37,847 nt of DNA from Ruminococcus flavefaciens (lineage in GTDB: Bacteria; Bacillota; Clostridia; Oscillospirales; Ruminococcaceae), in contig JAMPIL010000015.1 in assembly GCA_023662725.1 (NCBI GenBank), positions 1 through 37,847 of the forward strand. The letters are read 5' to 3'. This document shows, piece by piece, positions 15,107 to 23,304 of this stretch; the stretch's first letter is position 1; each line of letters opens with the position of its first letter. Below the pieces are notes generated by a model that saw nothing but the letters and a program-made list of their open reading frames with translations, made no database searches and had not been told where the DNA came from. A program made the position numbers and the translations under genes.

Positions 15107-17731
15107 TCAATGCGAGAAAATACTGCTCACAATCGGAACGGCTGCGCTTAGTCCGAGGGCAATAAGCATTTGTTTCGAGGTAAGCATAACCGTTTCAAAA
15201 ACTCCCTGAAGCTGAGGAACGGCTACGGCTGCCGCAAGAGCGCCGACAGAAACTGCTACAGCGAGCAGAAGTTTAACATTGCTGAAAGGATTAATGCGGA
15301 AAATCGACTTCTTCTCCGATTTGCATTCAAAAACGTGTATAAGCTGCGACATTACAAGCGTTATAAGAGCAGCAGTTCTTGCCGCTTCAACCGTTCCGCC
15401 CATGTTAAGAGTAACCGCAAAGGATGCAAGAGTCGAAAGACCTATGAAAATACCTCTGAAAATTATTTTTCCCATAAGACCGTCGGAGAAAAATCCCTCT
15501 GTAGATTTTCTCGGCGGTCTGTTCATTATATCCTTTTCCGGCGGCTCCATTCCAAGAGCAATAGCGGGAAGTCCGTCTGTAACGAGATTGACCAGAAGGA
15601 TCTGAACCGGCAGAAGAATGATTGGCATTCCCATAATGATACCAAGGAACATCGTTAAAACCTCGCCAATGTTGCAGGAAAGCAGATAACGGACGAATTT
15701 TCGTATATTTGAATAAACGCATCTTCCCTGTTCAACCGCATTGACAAGAGTTGCAAGGTTGTCATCGAGCAGAATAACATCCGCCGCCTGCTTTGTAACA
15801 TCGGTTCCCGTAATGCCCATAGCAACTCCGACATCGGCTTCTTTTATAGCAGGAGCGTCATTTACACCGTCTCCCGTCATGGTGACTATCTCACCCCTGC
15901 GTTTAAAGCTTCGGACGATTCTTAATTTGTGAACCGGCTCAACTCGTGCAAAAACGGTATATTTGCCTATTTCATGGTCTAATTCACTGTCGGAAAGCTT
16001 ATCGAGTTCTTCTCCGGTCATAGCCTTGCCGCCTTTAAGAAGTCCTGCTTTTTTAGCTACGGCAACGGCGGTATTTTTGTGATCTCCGGTTATCATGACC
16101 GTTTTGACAGAAGCGTTGGCACACTTGCGTATAGCGGCTTTCGCCTCTTCTCTCGGAGGATCGATCATTCCGGTAAGTCCGAGAAAAATAAGGTTTCCCC
16201 TGTCAGGATCAAACGTATCGGAGACGCAGAATGCAAGCGCAAGAACTCTTAAAGCCTTATCGGACATTTCTATAACTTTAGCAGAGATCTTACGGCGTAT
16301 CTCGGAATTCATTGGCTTTATCTCGCCGTTTTCGTCCATAAACTGGGAGCATCTTGGCATAATGACTTCTTCCGCACCCTTGAAATAAAGACGTTTATCG
16401 CTTCTTGTAAGACAATGTACAGCCATAAATCTCGTTTCGCTGTCAAAGGGATACTCCTCCAGTTTTCGACAGCGTTCTTCAAGCTCCGGCTTTTTTATTC
16501 CGATCTTTGCTGCGGCAACAAGAATTGCAATTTCAGTCGGGTCGCCAGTTACCTGCCATTCGCCCTTACCTGAAATAGCTCCCCTGCTGCGGCTTCTGGT
16601 CTGTTTTGACGCAGAAATAGAAGCTGTTGAACACATTGCACCGCATATGAGCGTTTCCGTAAGAGCCTTTTCATTTCGAGGATTAACGGCAATTCCCTCG
16701 CCGCCCTTGGTAACTCCGCCGCTTATACGATACCCCATACCACTGAAATAATAGCTTTCGCCGACTGTAGCAAGTTCAGTCACGGTCATTTTATTTTCGG
16801 TAATAGTACCGGTTTTGTCCGAACAAATTACGGAAGCGCAGCCAAGAGTTTCAACGCTGTGGAGCTTATTCACAAGAGCCTTTTGTTTCAGCATACGGTT
16901 CACGGCAAGCGCAAGAGCTATTGTAACAGTAGCCGGAAGTCCCTCCGGAATAGCGGCAATTGCAATAGTGATTCCGGTCATGAGCATATCAAAAACGTTC
17001 TCGCCCCTCAGAACTCCGGCTCCGAAAACTGCAACGCATACCACCAGACATATAATTGCAACGACCTTTCCAAGCTCTGCAAGACGTTTTTGCAAAGGAG
17101 TCATTTCCTTTTCAATACTGCTTAGCATTTCCGAAATTCTTCCCATCTGAGTTTTCTTACCCGTTGCAATAACCTTTGCAAGACAAGTCCCCTTTGTTGC
17201 AGAAGCTCCGCAATAAATGATATTCGCTTTATTAAGCGAATTATCGGTATCATTTTTATTTCCCGCAAGCTTTGCGACAGCCTCCGATTCACCTGTTAAA
17301 ATAGATTCGTCGGTAAAAAATCCTGCTGCCTTCAAAACAGCGCAGTCAGCCGGAATACGGTCGCCGGCTTCCAGCTCGATGATGTCATCGGGAACGAGCC
17401 TTGCAGCTTCGACCTCTTTAAGAGTTCCGTCACGATAACATTTCGCCGTTGGAGCTGTCATAGATTTAAGCGCCTCAAGAGTATGCTCCGTACGATACTC
17501 CTGAATAAACCCAAGAATCGCATTAAGCAGTACGATAAGAATTATCGTGACAGCATCGGTTATCTCTCCGAGCAGAACAGAAACAACAGTCGCCGCAAGA
17601 AGTATCATAACCATAACGTCCTTGAACTGTCCGACAAAAATTCCGGCAGCGCTTGTTCTTTTGCTTTCCTCAAGGACGTTTTCGCCCTCTGTTTTCAGCC
17701 TTTCGGCTGCTTCTTTTTCAGTAAGTCCCAT
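15107..17731 (-). CDS. Cation-transporting P-type ATPase, Ca2+ type (P2A/SERCA-like)
   Basis: An 874-residue membrane pump. Motifs: TGES (146-149, actuator domain), IPEGLP in TM4 (261-266), and DKTGT with the phosphorylated aspartate D305. A nucleotide-binding domain and TGDGVNDAPA hinge follow, and NLVTDGLPAIALG lies in TM6. The PEGLP and TDGLPA ion-site motifs are those of Ca2+ pumps; Mn2+ transport is an alternative. Ten membrane segments are expected and the hydrophobic pattern fits. I chose the ATG at 17731 (AAAGGATTGAG upstream) over a longer frame to 17818 that would start in the terminator region. Stands alone, convergent with the toxin gene. Confidence 0.92.
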   Translation of the reverse strand: MGLTEKEAAERLKTEGENVLEESKRTSAAGIFVGQFKDVMVMILLAATVVSVLLGEITDAVTIILIVLLNAILGFIQEYRTEHTLEALKSMTAPTAKCYRDGTLKEVEAARLVPDDIIELEAGDRIPADCAVLKAAGFFTDESILTGESEAVAKLAGNKNDTDNSLNKANIIYCGASATKGTCLAKVIATGKKTQMGRISEMLSSIEKEMTPLQKRLAELGKVVAIICLVVCVAVFGAGVLRGENVFDMLMTGITIAIAAIPEGLPATVTIALALAVNRMLKQKALVNKLHSVETLGCASVICSDKTGTITENKMTVTELATVGESYYFSGMGYRISGGVTKGGEGIAVNPRNEKALTETLICGAMCSTASISASKQTRSRSRGAISGKGEWQVTGDPTEIAILVAAAKIGIKKPELEERCRKLEEYPFDSETRFMAVHCLTRSDKRLYFKGAEEVIMPRCSQFMDENGEIKPMNSEIRRKISAKVIEMSDKALRVLALAFCVSDTFDPDRGNLIFLGLTGMIDPPREEAKAAIRKCANASVKTVMITGDHKNTAVAVAKKAGLLKGGKAMTGEELDKLSDSELDHEIGKYTVFARVEPVHKLRIVRSFKRRGEIVTMTGDGVNDAPAIKEADVGVAMGITGTDVTKQAADVILLDDNLATLVNAVEQGRCVYSNIRKFVRYLLSCNIGEVLTMFLGIIMGMPIILLPVQILLVNLVTDGLPAIALGMEPPEKDIMNRPPRKSTEGFFSDGLMGKIIFRGIFIGLSTLASFAVTLNMGGTVEAARTAALITLVMSQLIHVFECKSEKKSIFRINPFSNVKLLLAVAVSVGALAAAVAVPQLQGVFETVMLTSKQMLIALGLSAAVPIVSSIFSH

Positions 17732-17796
17732 AATCTCAATCCTTTCAAAGGAAGTTTTGTCCTTAAAGAATATGCGAAAATGAGACAAGATATTCA

Positions 17797-17835
17797 CAAA
17801 AAAATCAGCCGACAGCAATTAAGCCGCCGGCTGAT
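17797..17835 (-). terminator. Terminator after the dockerin gene pair
   Basis: Minus strand ATCAGCCG/CGGCTGAT stem (17828-17835 and 17804-17811) followed by seven T. The loop region GCGGCTTAATTGCT is nearly the same as in the terminator behind the cellulase gene (19272-19312). Confidence 0.85.
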
Positions 17836-17877
17836 GAATTATATTTTATCAATATTCAATTCTTACAATTATAATAA

Positions 17878-18258
17878 TTAATCGTTTTCTCTCATTTGAT
17901 CGATTACGTCCTGAGCCTCTTTTAGTATCTCTTCCTCTGTTTTAGAAGAGTTTAAAGTATATTGACGAAGTATCTTAGCTGCGTCAACACCGTCAACTAC
18001 ACCGTTGCCATCCATATCTCCGTATTCAACAATTGTATCACTGTATGGAATATCAGCAGGGTTTACATCGGATATCATTAATGTATAGTAGCGAAGCGTA
18101 AGAGTAGCATCAACACCGTCAACACGTCCATCAGCGTTTACATCGCCTACTTGAATTTCAGCGGAAGATTGGCCATTTTCTGTTTCTGCAAATGCTGCCA
18201 TAGGAGCAACCGTAAGTCCAAGTGCCAATGCTGATAAAAAAGCTGTTAATTTTTTCAT
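17878..18258 (-). CDS. Secreted dockerin-only protein
   Basis: 126 residues. The signal peptide ends near AAFA (residue 24). After a short linker comes a dockerin with two Ca2+ F-hand repeats, DVNADGRVDGVDATLTLRYY and DMDGNGVVDGVDAAKILRQY, then a charged helical tail. There is no catalytic or binding module besides the dockerin. The repeats carry G-V at positions 10-11 of both loops, so the module is internally symmetric, as expected of dual-mode cohesin binding. AGGAGG precedes the ATG at 18258; the upstream in-frame ATG at 18303 overlaps the previous gene. Follows that gene by 16 bp in an operon. Confidence 0.88.
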   Translation of the reverse strand: MKKLTAFLSALALGLTVAPMAAFAETENGQSSAEIQVGDVNADGRVDGVDATLTLRYYTLMISDVNPADIPYSDTIVEYGDMDGNGVVDGVDAAKILRQYTLNSSKTEEEILKEAQDVIDQMREND

Positions 18259-18274
18259 AATATTTACCTCCTGA

Positions 18275-19105
18275 TTAATCGTTATATATTTCATAGATAT
18301 CAACTTTACCTATGTTTCCGTCATAGCTCATATTAGATATTATTATTGTATAGTATCTAAGAAGCAGATCAGCATCTGCCTGTGAAATGAATCCGTCATT
18401 ATTCACATCCGCAGCATATGCGCTTCTTAAGTCCGGAATTTCATTTGTAAAATTTCCGTTAATATCCTTTATTTTAATATCACCGCCGCTTAACTCACAA
18501 GCTCTTAGCACACGTGTTGCATCAATACCGTCAACTACTCCATTACCGCTAACATCACCAACAAGATATTCGTTGGATTCAAGCATTTCAGGAGTATTTA
18601 TTGAACCTGTTCCTTGTGAGGGGTTATATATATATCCGTCATCCATAGTTGACACCATATCTGATATTGGAACAGTACGGAATAATATTTTTCCGGTTGA
18701 ATTAAAAGGATTGTTAACTTCCGTTCTTTCAACATAAAAAGCAACAAAATGACCATTTAAATCTTCATCATGACTTTGCATATACGTACACGTTGCAATG
18801 TTATCATCAATAATCTTGTAACCGTACATTCCATCAGCCATGCCTTCCATATCTTCTCCTTCAGATGATTTTGCAAATCTTAATCCTTCATCAAGAACAA
18901 CATGGAAACCGCAAGTTGCAAAAGCTGGCATATTTTCAATAACAACATCCGCTCGGATATCGCCGTCACTTTCAACAGTAAAATCCAGATACATTTTTGG
19001 TGCATAATCTGCCGCCTGAGCCGAAGACATATGAATCGTAGGTACTGCCGCTAACGTTACAACAGCTGCAAGACCCGATATGGCAGCGTGTTTAAACTTC
19101 TTCAT
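18275..19105 (-). CDS. Secreted protein with N-terminal beta domain and C-terminal dockerin
   Basis: 276 residues. Signal peptide to about residue 33 (SSAQAA). Residues 35-150 form a beta-rich domain (DIRADVVIENMPAFATCGF, VVLDEGLRF, HFVAFYVER) whose strand order resembles cohesin/cohesin-like or CBM folds; this is a pattern impression, not a motif match. The dockerin (about 183-257) has loops DVSGNGVVDGID and DVNNDGFISQAD, separated by an unusually long linker. No glycoside hydrolase domain. The ATG at 19105 has GGAG 8 bases upstream; the in-frame GTG 9 bases earlier lies in the ribosome site. Likely a cellulosome component of unknown role. Confidence 0.82.
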   Translation of the reverse strand: MKKFKHAAISGLAAVVTLAAVPTIHMSSAQAADYAPKMYLDFTVESDGDIRADVVIENMPAFATCGFHVVLDEGLRFAKSSEGEDMEGMADGMYGYKIIDDNIATCTYMQSHDEDLNGHFVAFYVERTEVNNPFNSTGKILFRTVPISDMVSTMDDGYIYNPSQGTGSINTPEMLESNEYLVGDVSGNGVVDGIDATRVLRACELSGGDIKIKDINGNFTNEIPDLRSAYAADVNNDGFISQADADLLLRYYTIIISNMSYDGNIGKVDIYEIYND

Positions 19106-19177
19106 AGTAATCACTCCTGAATTTTAATAAACCTTTATGATATAATATGCATAAAATGTATATTTTATCACAATTAT

Positions 19178-19206
19178 ATTATAACATATCCCATGCAAAA
19201 TGTCAA
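19178..19206 (-). promoter_or_regulatory. Consensus promoter of the dockerin gene pair
   Basis: Minus strand TTGACA (19201-19206), 17-bp spacer ending TGT, TATAAT (19178-19183): both boxes perfect plus an extended -10. About 70-nt leader before the 19105 start. Confidence 0.85.
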
Positions 19207-19271
19207 GCATATGTTCTATTTTTCTTTTTGAATTACCGCCAATTATTTTAAAATATATTTGTCGATTATGC

Positions 19272-19312
19272 ATAAATAAAAACTCTGCCGATAGCAATAA
19301 AGCCGCCGGCAG
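19272..19312 (-). terminator. Terminator after the GH5 gene
   Basis: Minus strand CTGCCG/CGGCAG stem (19307-19312 and 19284-19289) with inner GGCGGCTTTATTGCTATC and a TTTTTATT tail. Closely related in sequence to the terminator at 17797-17835. Confidence 0.85.
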
Positions 19313-19318
19313 TAAGTA

Positions 19319-21121
19319 TTATTTTATAACTTTGTCCACACCTTCGATAGTAAACTCAATTTTCAAACTATCCTTAGGCATATTGATCTCAATGTTAGGA
19401 GCTTCAGTGTTGTAAATGTTAACAATTTCAATATAAAGGTTACCGTCACTATCCTCTGTTATGATTGGCTTGTCTATTGCAGTTACATCATTATCATAGA
19501 AAACAGCTACGTCTGAAATTCTCAGAGCATTTGTAAACGGAACATCAGTGCTTACAAAGAGCATATTAAATCCATCCGAATCGGAAGAGAAATCATATCC
19601 CGAAACTCCGACAGAGTATCTTCCGTCCTCTTTGATCTCAGCGTCAGTGAACGAAGCTCCGGTATCAATAATATCGTCCTTACCGTCTCCGTCCTGATCT
19701 TCACCCCACTTAATGAGCGTATTGAACCATTCTGTTTTTGCACCGTAATTTGAATCGCCGTAAGCATTTCTGAAAGTGTACACCTTGGTCTGAATACCGA
19801 AATAAGCATTAATTGCGTTTTTTGATTCAGCCGCTCCGCTGCTTACCGATGTTCCTCTTCCTGCTTGCGGATTCTTTTCACTAACAGCGTTCACGATCGC
19901 TGAAATTATTTCCGGCTGAGTCTGGGTTGCATCATTTCTGTCGAAAAGACCGAAACCGTATTGTCCATTATAACCATTATCCCAATACACCGGAGTAATT
20001 CCGTTTGCAGCAGCTGTTCCGGCGAGAAAGCCATTGTAGTAAACTCTGTTTTCGGCTATCTGATTAGGGATTCCGGCATTTGCAAGAGTTTTGTCGATAC
20101 ATCCGAATTCACCGATAACTACCGGAACTCCTTTATCAACGAACTGAGTTTTCAGCTTCTTCATCTGTTCTTCAATGTGATCCTCTTCACCCCAAGTAAC
20201 CTTATTTCGTGGATTCGCCTTATTCACATCAACGATTTCCTGTCCCTTGTCGCCCCAAAGGAAAGTTTTCTTACCTTCTTCGCCGCAGTAATCCCACGGA
20301 TCGTAGCAATGAACCGAAAGGATAATTCTGTTTTCACCTGAGGTATTATTATCGCTTGGAAGTTCAAAACCGTAGTCGCCGCAGGTATAGTCGATATTAG
20401 TATTCCAGCCCGGAACCATAAGCCAGCGGTGTGTATTTTCCGAACCCGTTCCACGAACCGTATCGACAAAAATCTGATTATAAGCGTTGATATTATCGTA
20501 ATACTCAGGAATCGGATCATGATATTCTCCATCAAATTCCTCATTCATACTTTCAAAAATAAGGTGTTCATCATAACCGGCAAATTTTTCGGCGATCTGA
20601 GTCCAGAGAGCCTGATATTTCTCCTTGATGTAATCCTGATCTTCACCGTTGCAAAGAAGCCAGCCTCCTGTAATAGAATTATAACCGTCGCCGTGAACAT
20701 TGATGATAATGTTAAGATTCTGATTATAACAATACTGAACAACTTCTTCCACACGATCGAGCCATGCCTCATCAACCTTATAACCATTGCTGTCGTCGAT
20801 CTTACTAAGATACGATACAGGAATTCGCACCGTTTTGAATCCGGCTGCTGCTACAGCGTCGATCATTTCCTGTGAAGCAGCAGGATTTCCCCATACAGTT
20901 TCGTTTGGATTCCCACCGGAATTGGCTTCGAGAGTATTGCCGTAATTCCAGCCGGCGCCAAGTTCTTCTGCAATGCTGTCGATCGAGATAGTGGGACTTA
21001 CCTCTTTTGTTTTTTCTGCCGAACCGCTTTCAGAGTTGTCTTTTGACGAACATCCGCTGAATACTGCGGCGGTCATTGCAGCGCTGCACACAACTGCTGC
21101 AATTTTTTTGTAGATACTCAT
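19319..21121 (-). CDS. GH5 endoglucanase, membrane-anchored lipoprotein with C-terminal accessory domain
   Basis: A 600-residue secreted beta-1,4-glucanase-type enzyme. Residues 1-24 are a lipoprotein signal with lipobox FSGC (C24), followed by a Ser/Glu/Lys linker. Residues about 45-415 are a GH5 TIM barrel, subfamily-4-like: NVHGDG (141-146), acid/base E194 in SMNE, HCY (271-273), nucleophile E338 in VIGEFGC, and W380. Residues about 435-600 form a beta-rich accessory domain, perhaps a carbohydrate-binding module; its DQDGDGKDD stretch resembles a Ca loop but is single and not a dockerin. Cello-oligosaccharide, glucan or xyloglucan activity cannot be distinguished. AGGAGG precedes the ATG. 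Next to dockerin genes but anchored by lipid instead. Confidence 0.92.
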   Translation of the reverse strand: MSIYKKIAAVVCSAAMTAAVFSGCSSKDNSESGSAEKTKEVSPTISIDSIAEELGAGWNYGNTLEANSGGNPNETVWGNPAASQEMIDAVAAAGFKTVRIPVSYLSKIDDSNGYKVDEAWLDRVEEVVQYCYNQNLNIIINVHGDGYNSITGGWLLCNGEDQDYIKEKYQALWTQIAEKFAGYDEHLIFESMNEEFDGEYHDPIPEYYDNINAYNQIFVDTVRGTGSENTHRWLMVPGWNTNIDYTCGDYGFELPSDNNTSGENRIILSVHCYDPWDYCGEEGKKTFLWGDKGQEIVDVNKANPRNKVTWGEEDHIEEQMKKLKTQFVDKGVPVVIGEFGCIDKTLANAGIPNQIAENRVYYNGFLAGTAAANGITPVYWDNGYNGQYGFGLFDRNDATQTQPEIISAIVNAVSEKNPQAGRGTSVSSGAAESKNAINAYFGIQTKVYTFRNAYGDSNYGAKTEWFNTLIKWGEDQDGDGKDDIIDTGASFTDAEIKEDGRYSVGVSGYDFSSDSDGFNMLFVSTDVPFTNALRISDVAVFYDNDVTAIDKPIITEDSDGNLYIEIVNIYNTEAPNIEINMPKDSLKIEFTIEGVDKVIK

Positions 21122-21180
21122 TTGTTTGCCTCCTGATGAAAATTTTTGTACATAATGCCTATAATATAAATTGCACTATC

Positions 21181-21209
21181 ATTATATCACATACTCACAG
21201 GAATTTCAA
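21181..21209 (-). promoter_or_regulatory. Promoter of the GH5 gene
   Basis: Minus strand TTGAAA (21204-21209), 17-bp spacer ending TGTGA, TATAAT (21181-21186), about 60 bp upstream of the cellulase start. Confidence 0.8.
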
Positions 21210-21241
21210 GGACAATGGCATTTATTTTTATTAAGAGTTAC

Positions 21242-21408
21242 CACGGGGGACGCTGTCTCCGCACCCCTGCCAAAGGGGAGTACATCCCCTTTGGAATCCC
21301 TGTATTAATAATTCCTGATACCAATAAAAGGTATCAGGAATTATTAGGGCAAGAATGCTCAGATGAAAATAACTTCTTTTGTCAAGGAATCAGAGAAACA
21401 AAGTTCGC
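21242..21408 (-). repeat. Variable-stem intergenic repeat, copy 5
   Basis: Minus-oriented; core 21242-21360 and conserved lead-in (minus strand CTTTGTTTCTCTGATTCCTTG) at 21385-21408. The central stem AATAATTCCTGATACC with exact complement is again different. The first hairpin is looser (GAGCATTCTTGCCC) and GGGTTTCC has become GGGATTCC, so this copy is drifting. It is upstream of the cellulase promoter. Confidence 0.85.
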
Positions 21409-21467
21409 TTAGTAAACACAACAAAAAGTAAATGCTGTTGCTGTTAGATTCAATAAGAAACAGATTC

Positions 21468-21508
21468 TAAAAATTTAAAGCGTGCGCAACTATCTATTAC
21501 GCACGCTT
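21468..21508 (-). terminator. Terminator after spoVAE
   Basis: Perfect 9-bp stem AAGCGTGCG/CGCACGCTT (21478-21486 and 21500-21508), followed on the minus strand by TTAAATTTTT. It ends the spoVAD-spoVAE transcript. Confidence 0.75.
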
Positions 21509-21524
21509 CAAAAACTATTTTCAT

Positions 21525-21540
21525 TGTTTCACGTGAAACA
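21525..21540. promoter_or_regulatory. parS centromere site (ParB/Spo0J binding)
   Basis: TGTTTCACGTGAAACA, a perfect 16-bp palindrome identical to the parS consensus known from Bacillus subtilis and widely conserved in bacteria. It lies between the spoVAE terminator and the spoVAE stop codon. parS sites cluster in the origin-proximal part of the chromosome, so this locus is probably not far from oriC. Confidence 0.9.
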
Positions 21541-21569
21541 TTTTCGCTCACCAATCAGAACATATTTTC

Positions 21570-21932
21570 TTATTTTTTATCCTTTTGCTTGAAAACCGCT
21601 GAAGCAATAAGACCGAAAAGAAGCGCAGCGGTGATACCTCCGGCAGCAGCAGTCATACCTCCGGTAAAAATCCCGATAAAACCGTCCTCTTCAATTGCAC
21701 GTCTTATGCCCTCTGCCAGAGTGTGACCGAAACCTGTCAGCGGAACAGTAGCTCCTGCTCCTGCAAAATCGACAAGCGGCTTATACAGTCCGACGGCAGA
21801 AATAAGAACTCCTGCCACAACATATCCGGTTAGAATTCTCGCCGGAGTAAGCTTAGTGTAATCAATAAGAAGCTGTCCGATACCGCAGATAACTCCACCT
21901 ATCAGAAATGCTTTTATAATATCAGCGATCAT
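21570..21932 (-). CDS. spoVAE: Stage V sporulation protein AE (SpoVAEb-type)
   Basis: 120-residue membrane protein with about four hydrophobic segments, including GGVICGIGQLLIDYT and LTGYVVAGVLISAVGLY, both characteristic of SpoVAEb. It belongs to the SpoVA channel for dipicolinic acid and Ca2+ in spore formation and germination. Its ATG overlaps the spoVAD stop by 4 bp. A basic KQKDKK tail ends the protein. Confidence 0.92.
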   Translation of the reverse strand: MIADIIKAFLIGGVICGIGQLLIDYTKLTPARILTGYVVAGVLISAVGLYKPLVDFAGAGATVPLTGFGHTLAEGIRRAIEEDGFIGIFTGGMTAAAGGITAALLFGLIASAVFKQKDKK

Positions 21933-22948
21933 AATTTTTCCGCCTTTCTAATATGAACAAGATGAGATATAGTTGGGATAGATTCTCCCTGTTGAAGCGA
22001 CATAGGCGACATCAGAGCTCCTGTTGCGGCAAAAAGGATATTTTTAGTCTGTCCGTTTTCCAGCATCGGAAGGAAATATCCGCAAAGAACGCTTGCGCTG
22101 CATCCGCAGCCTGAACCGCCGCAGTGAGTATCCTGAGTTTCCGCATCAAAAATCATTTCACCGCAGTCACGATGCTGAACGGAAATATCTATCCCCTGTT
22201 TCAGAAGAAAATCTACAAGGAGCTTGCTGCCGGTAATTCCGAGGTCACCGGTTATAATATAATCGTAATCCGAGGGAACAGTTTTAGTGGCGTCAAGATA
22301 TCTTTTTATCGTACCTGCCGCCGCCGGAGCCATGGCGCTTCCCATATTATTGATATCGGTAACACCCATGTCCGTAATTTTTCCGATACATCCGCCGATT
22401 ATTTCAGCTCCGCCGATATTTTTCGAGAGCAGAACAGCTCCGGAAGCAGTACAAGTCCATTGCGATGTTGGCGTACGCTGTCCGCCATATGAAAGAGGAA
22501 AACGAAATTGTCTTTCCGCCGTTGAAAAATGGGAGGAAGTAACAGCGGCAGCTCTGTTCACAGAACCTCCGTCCACGAGAAGAGAAGCAATAAGAAGTCC
22601 CTCTGCCATAGTAGAGCAAGCGCCGTAAATTCCCAGATATGGAATTTCAAGTTCACGCAGACCGTAAGTTGAACCGATACATTGATTAATGAGATCGCCG
22701 GAGCAAATTGCATCGACATCCTCTTTAACAAGTCCTGCTTTTCTTATTGCAAGACTGACCGCTTCAAGCTGAAAACTGCTTTCCGCCTGTTCCCATGTTT
22801 CTCTTCCGAAGTGACTGTCCTCAATAACCTCGTCGAAGTATTCTCCAAGAGGACCTTCCCCCTCCTTCTGACCGGCAACAGCGGCAAAGCTTTCTATTTT
22901 GGGTGGTTTTTCAATCTGAAAAATTCCGGCTTCAATATATTTTGCCAT
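21929..22948 (-). CDS. spoVAD: Stage V sporulation protein AD
   Basis: 339-residue thiolase-fold protein that binds dipicolinic acid in the SpoVA complex. Conserved stretches include GPLGEYFDEV, the IYGACSTMAEGL segment (Cys in the thiolase position, near residue 110), FPLSYGGQRTPTSQWT and DTHCGGSGCGCSASV. The start has GGAGG 7 bases upstream. spoVAC, which normally precedes spoVAD, is not present: the 540 bp upstream hold no gene. Whether the host sporulates cannot be told from this pair alone. Confidence 0.95.
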   Translation of the reverse strand: MAKYIEAGIFQIEKPPKIESFAAVAGQKEGEGPLGEYFDEVIEDSHFGRETWEQAESSFQLEAVSLAIRKAGLVKEDVDAICSGDLINQCIGSTYGLRELEIPYLGIYGACSTMAEGLLIASLLVDGGSVNRAAAVTSSHFSTAERQFRFPLSYGGQRTPTSQWTCTASGAVLLSKNIGGAEIIGGCIGKITDMGVTDINNMGSAMAPAAAGTIKRYLDATKTVPSDYDYIITGDLGITGSKLLVDFLLKQGIDISVQHRDCGEMIFDAETQDTHCGGSGCGCSASVLCGYFLPMLENGQTKNILFAATGALMSPMSLQQGESIPTISHLVHIRKAEKL

Positions 22949-22972
22949 AAAATACCTCCATGTATAAATAGT

Positions 22973-23051
22973 GGGATTCCAAAGGGTGCATTCACCCTTT
23001 GGTCAGGTCAAGGGCGGAAAGCCCTTGTGGGGTATCGGGGCAAAGCCCCGC
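22973..23051 (+). repeat. Degenerate variable-stem repeat, copy 6 (3' part only)
   Basis: GGGATTCCAAAGGGTGCATTCACCCTTTGG (22973-23002) matches the CCAAAGGG hairpin of the other copies, but the long central stem is absent. It is followed by two further hairpins, AAGGGCggaaaGCCCTT and CGGGGCaaaGCCCCG, in the place of the terminal GGGGGAC hairpin. It lies 24 bp upstream of spoVAD, divergent to it. Confidence 0.7.
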
Positions 23052-23054
23052 AAA

Positions 23055-23133
23055 GGACAGCGTGGAGTGAAAAAACAGAATTAAAACTTGCCATTCCGTC
23101 AAATTTAAAATAGAACATAATTACACGCTGTCC
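23055..23133. repeat. Short inverted repeat upstream of spoVAD
   Basis: GGACAGCGTG (23055-23064) and CACGCTGTCC (23124-23133) are a perfect 10-bp inverted pair with a 59-base interior. Just after, GCATA...GCGTATGC forms another pair. No match to a known mobile element. Confidence 0.5.
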
Positions 23134-23304
23134 GCATAAACCAGTGAGCACAGCGAAGCGTATGCGAACGGACGGTTCTGTCAGAATCAACGGCTGCACA
23201 TTCTTATACTCCGATACACATAATATTCAATGAAAATATTTTCTCCGAAAAAACATTTTTTATGCGTAAAATCTGAAAAGTTTTTATAAACTCTGTGAAA
23301 TTCG

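Noticed and set aside
19674-19720. Possible dockerin in the cellulase (DQDGDGKDDIID)
   Set aside because: There is only one acidic loop, with no following F-hand helix and no second repeat; it sits inside the C-terminal beta domain.
21215-21412. 65-codon open frame on the plus strand
   Set aside because: It lies over the cellulase promoter and repeat copy 5 and has no ribosome site; its sequence is simply the translated repeat.
22682-23113. 143-codon plus-strand open frame
   Set aside because: Antisense to spoVAD and running into the degenerate repeat; no ribosome site or coding signs.
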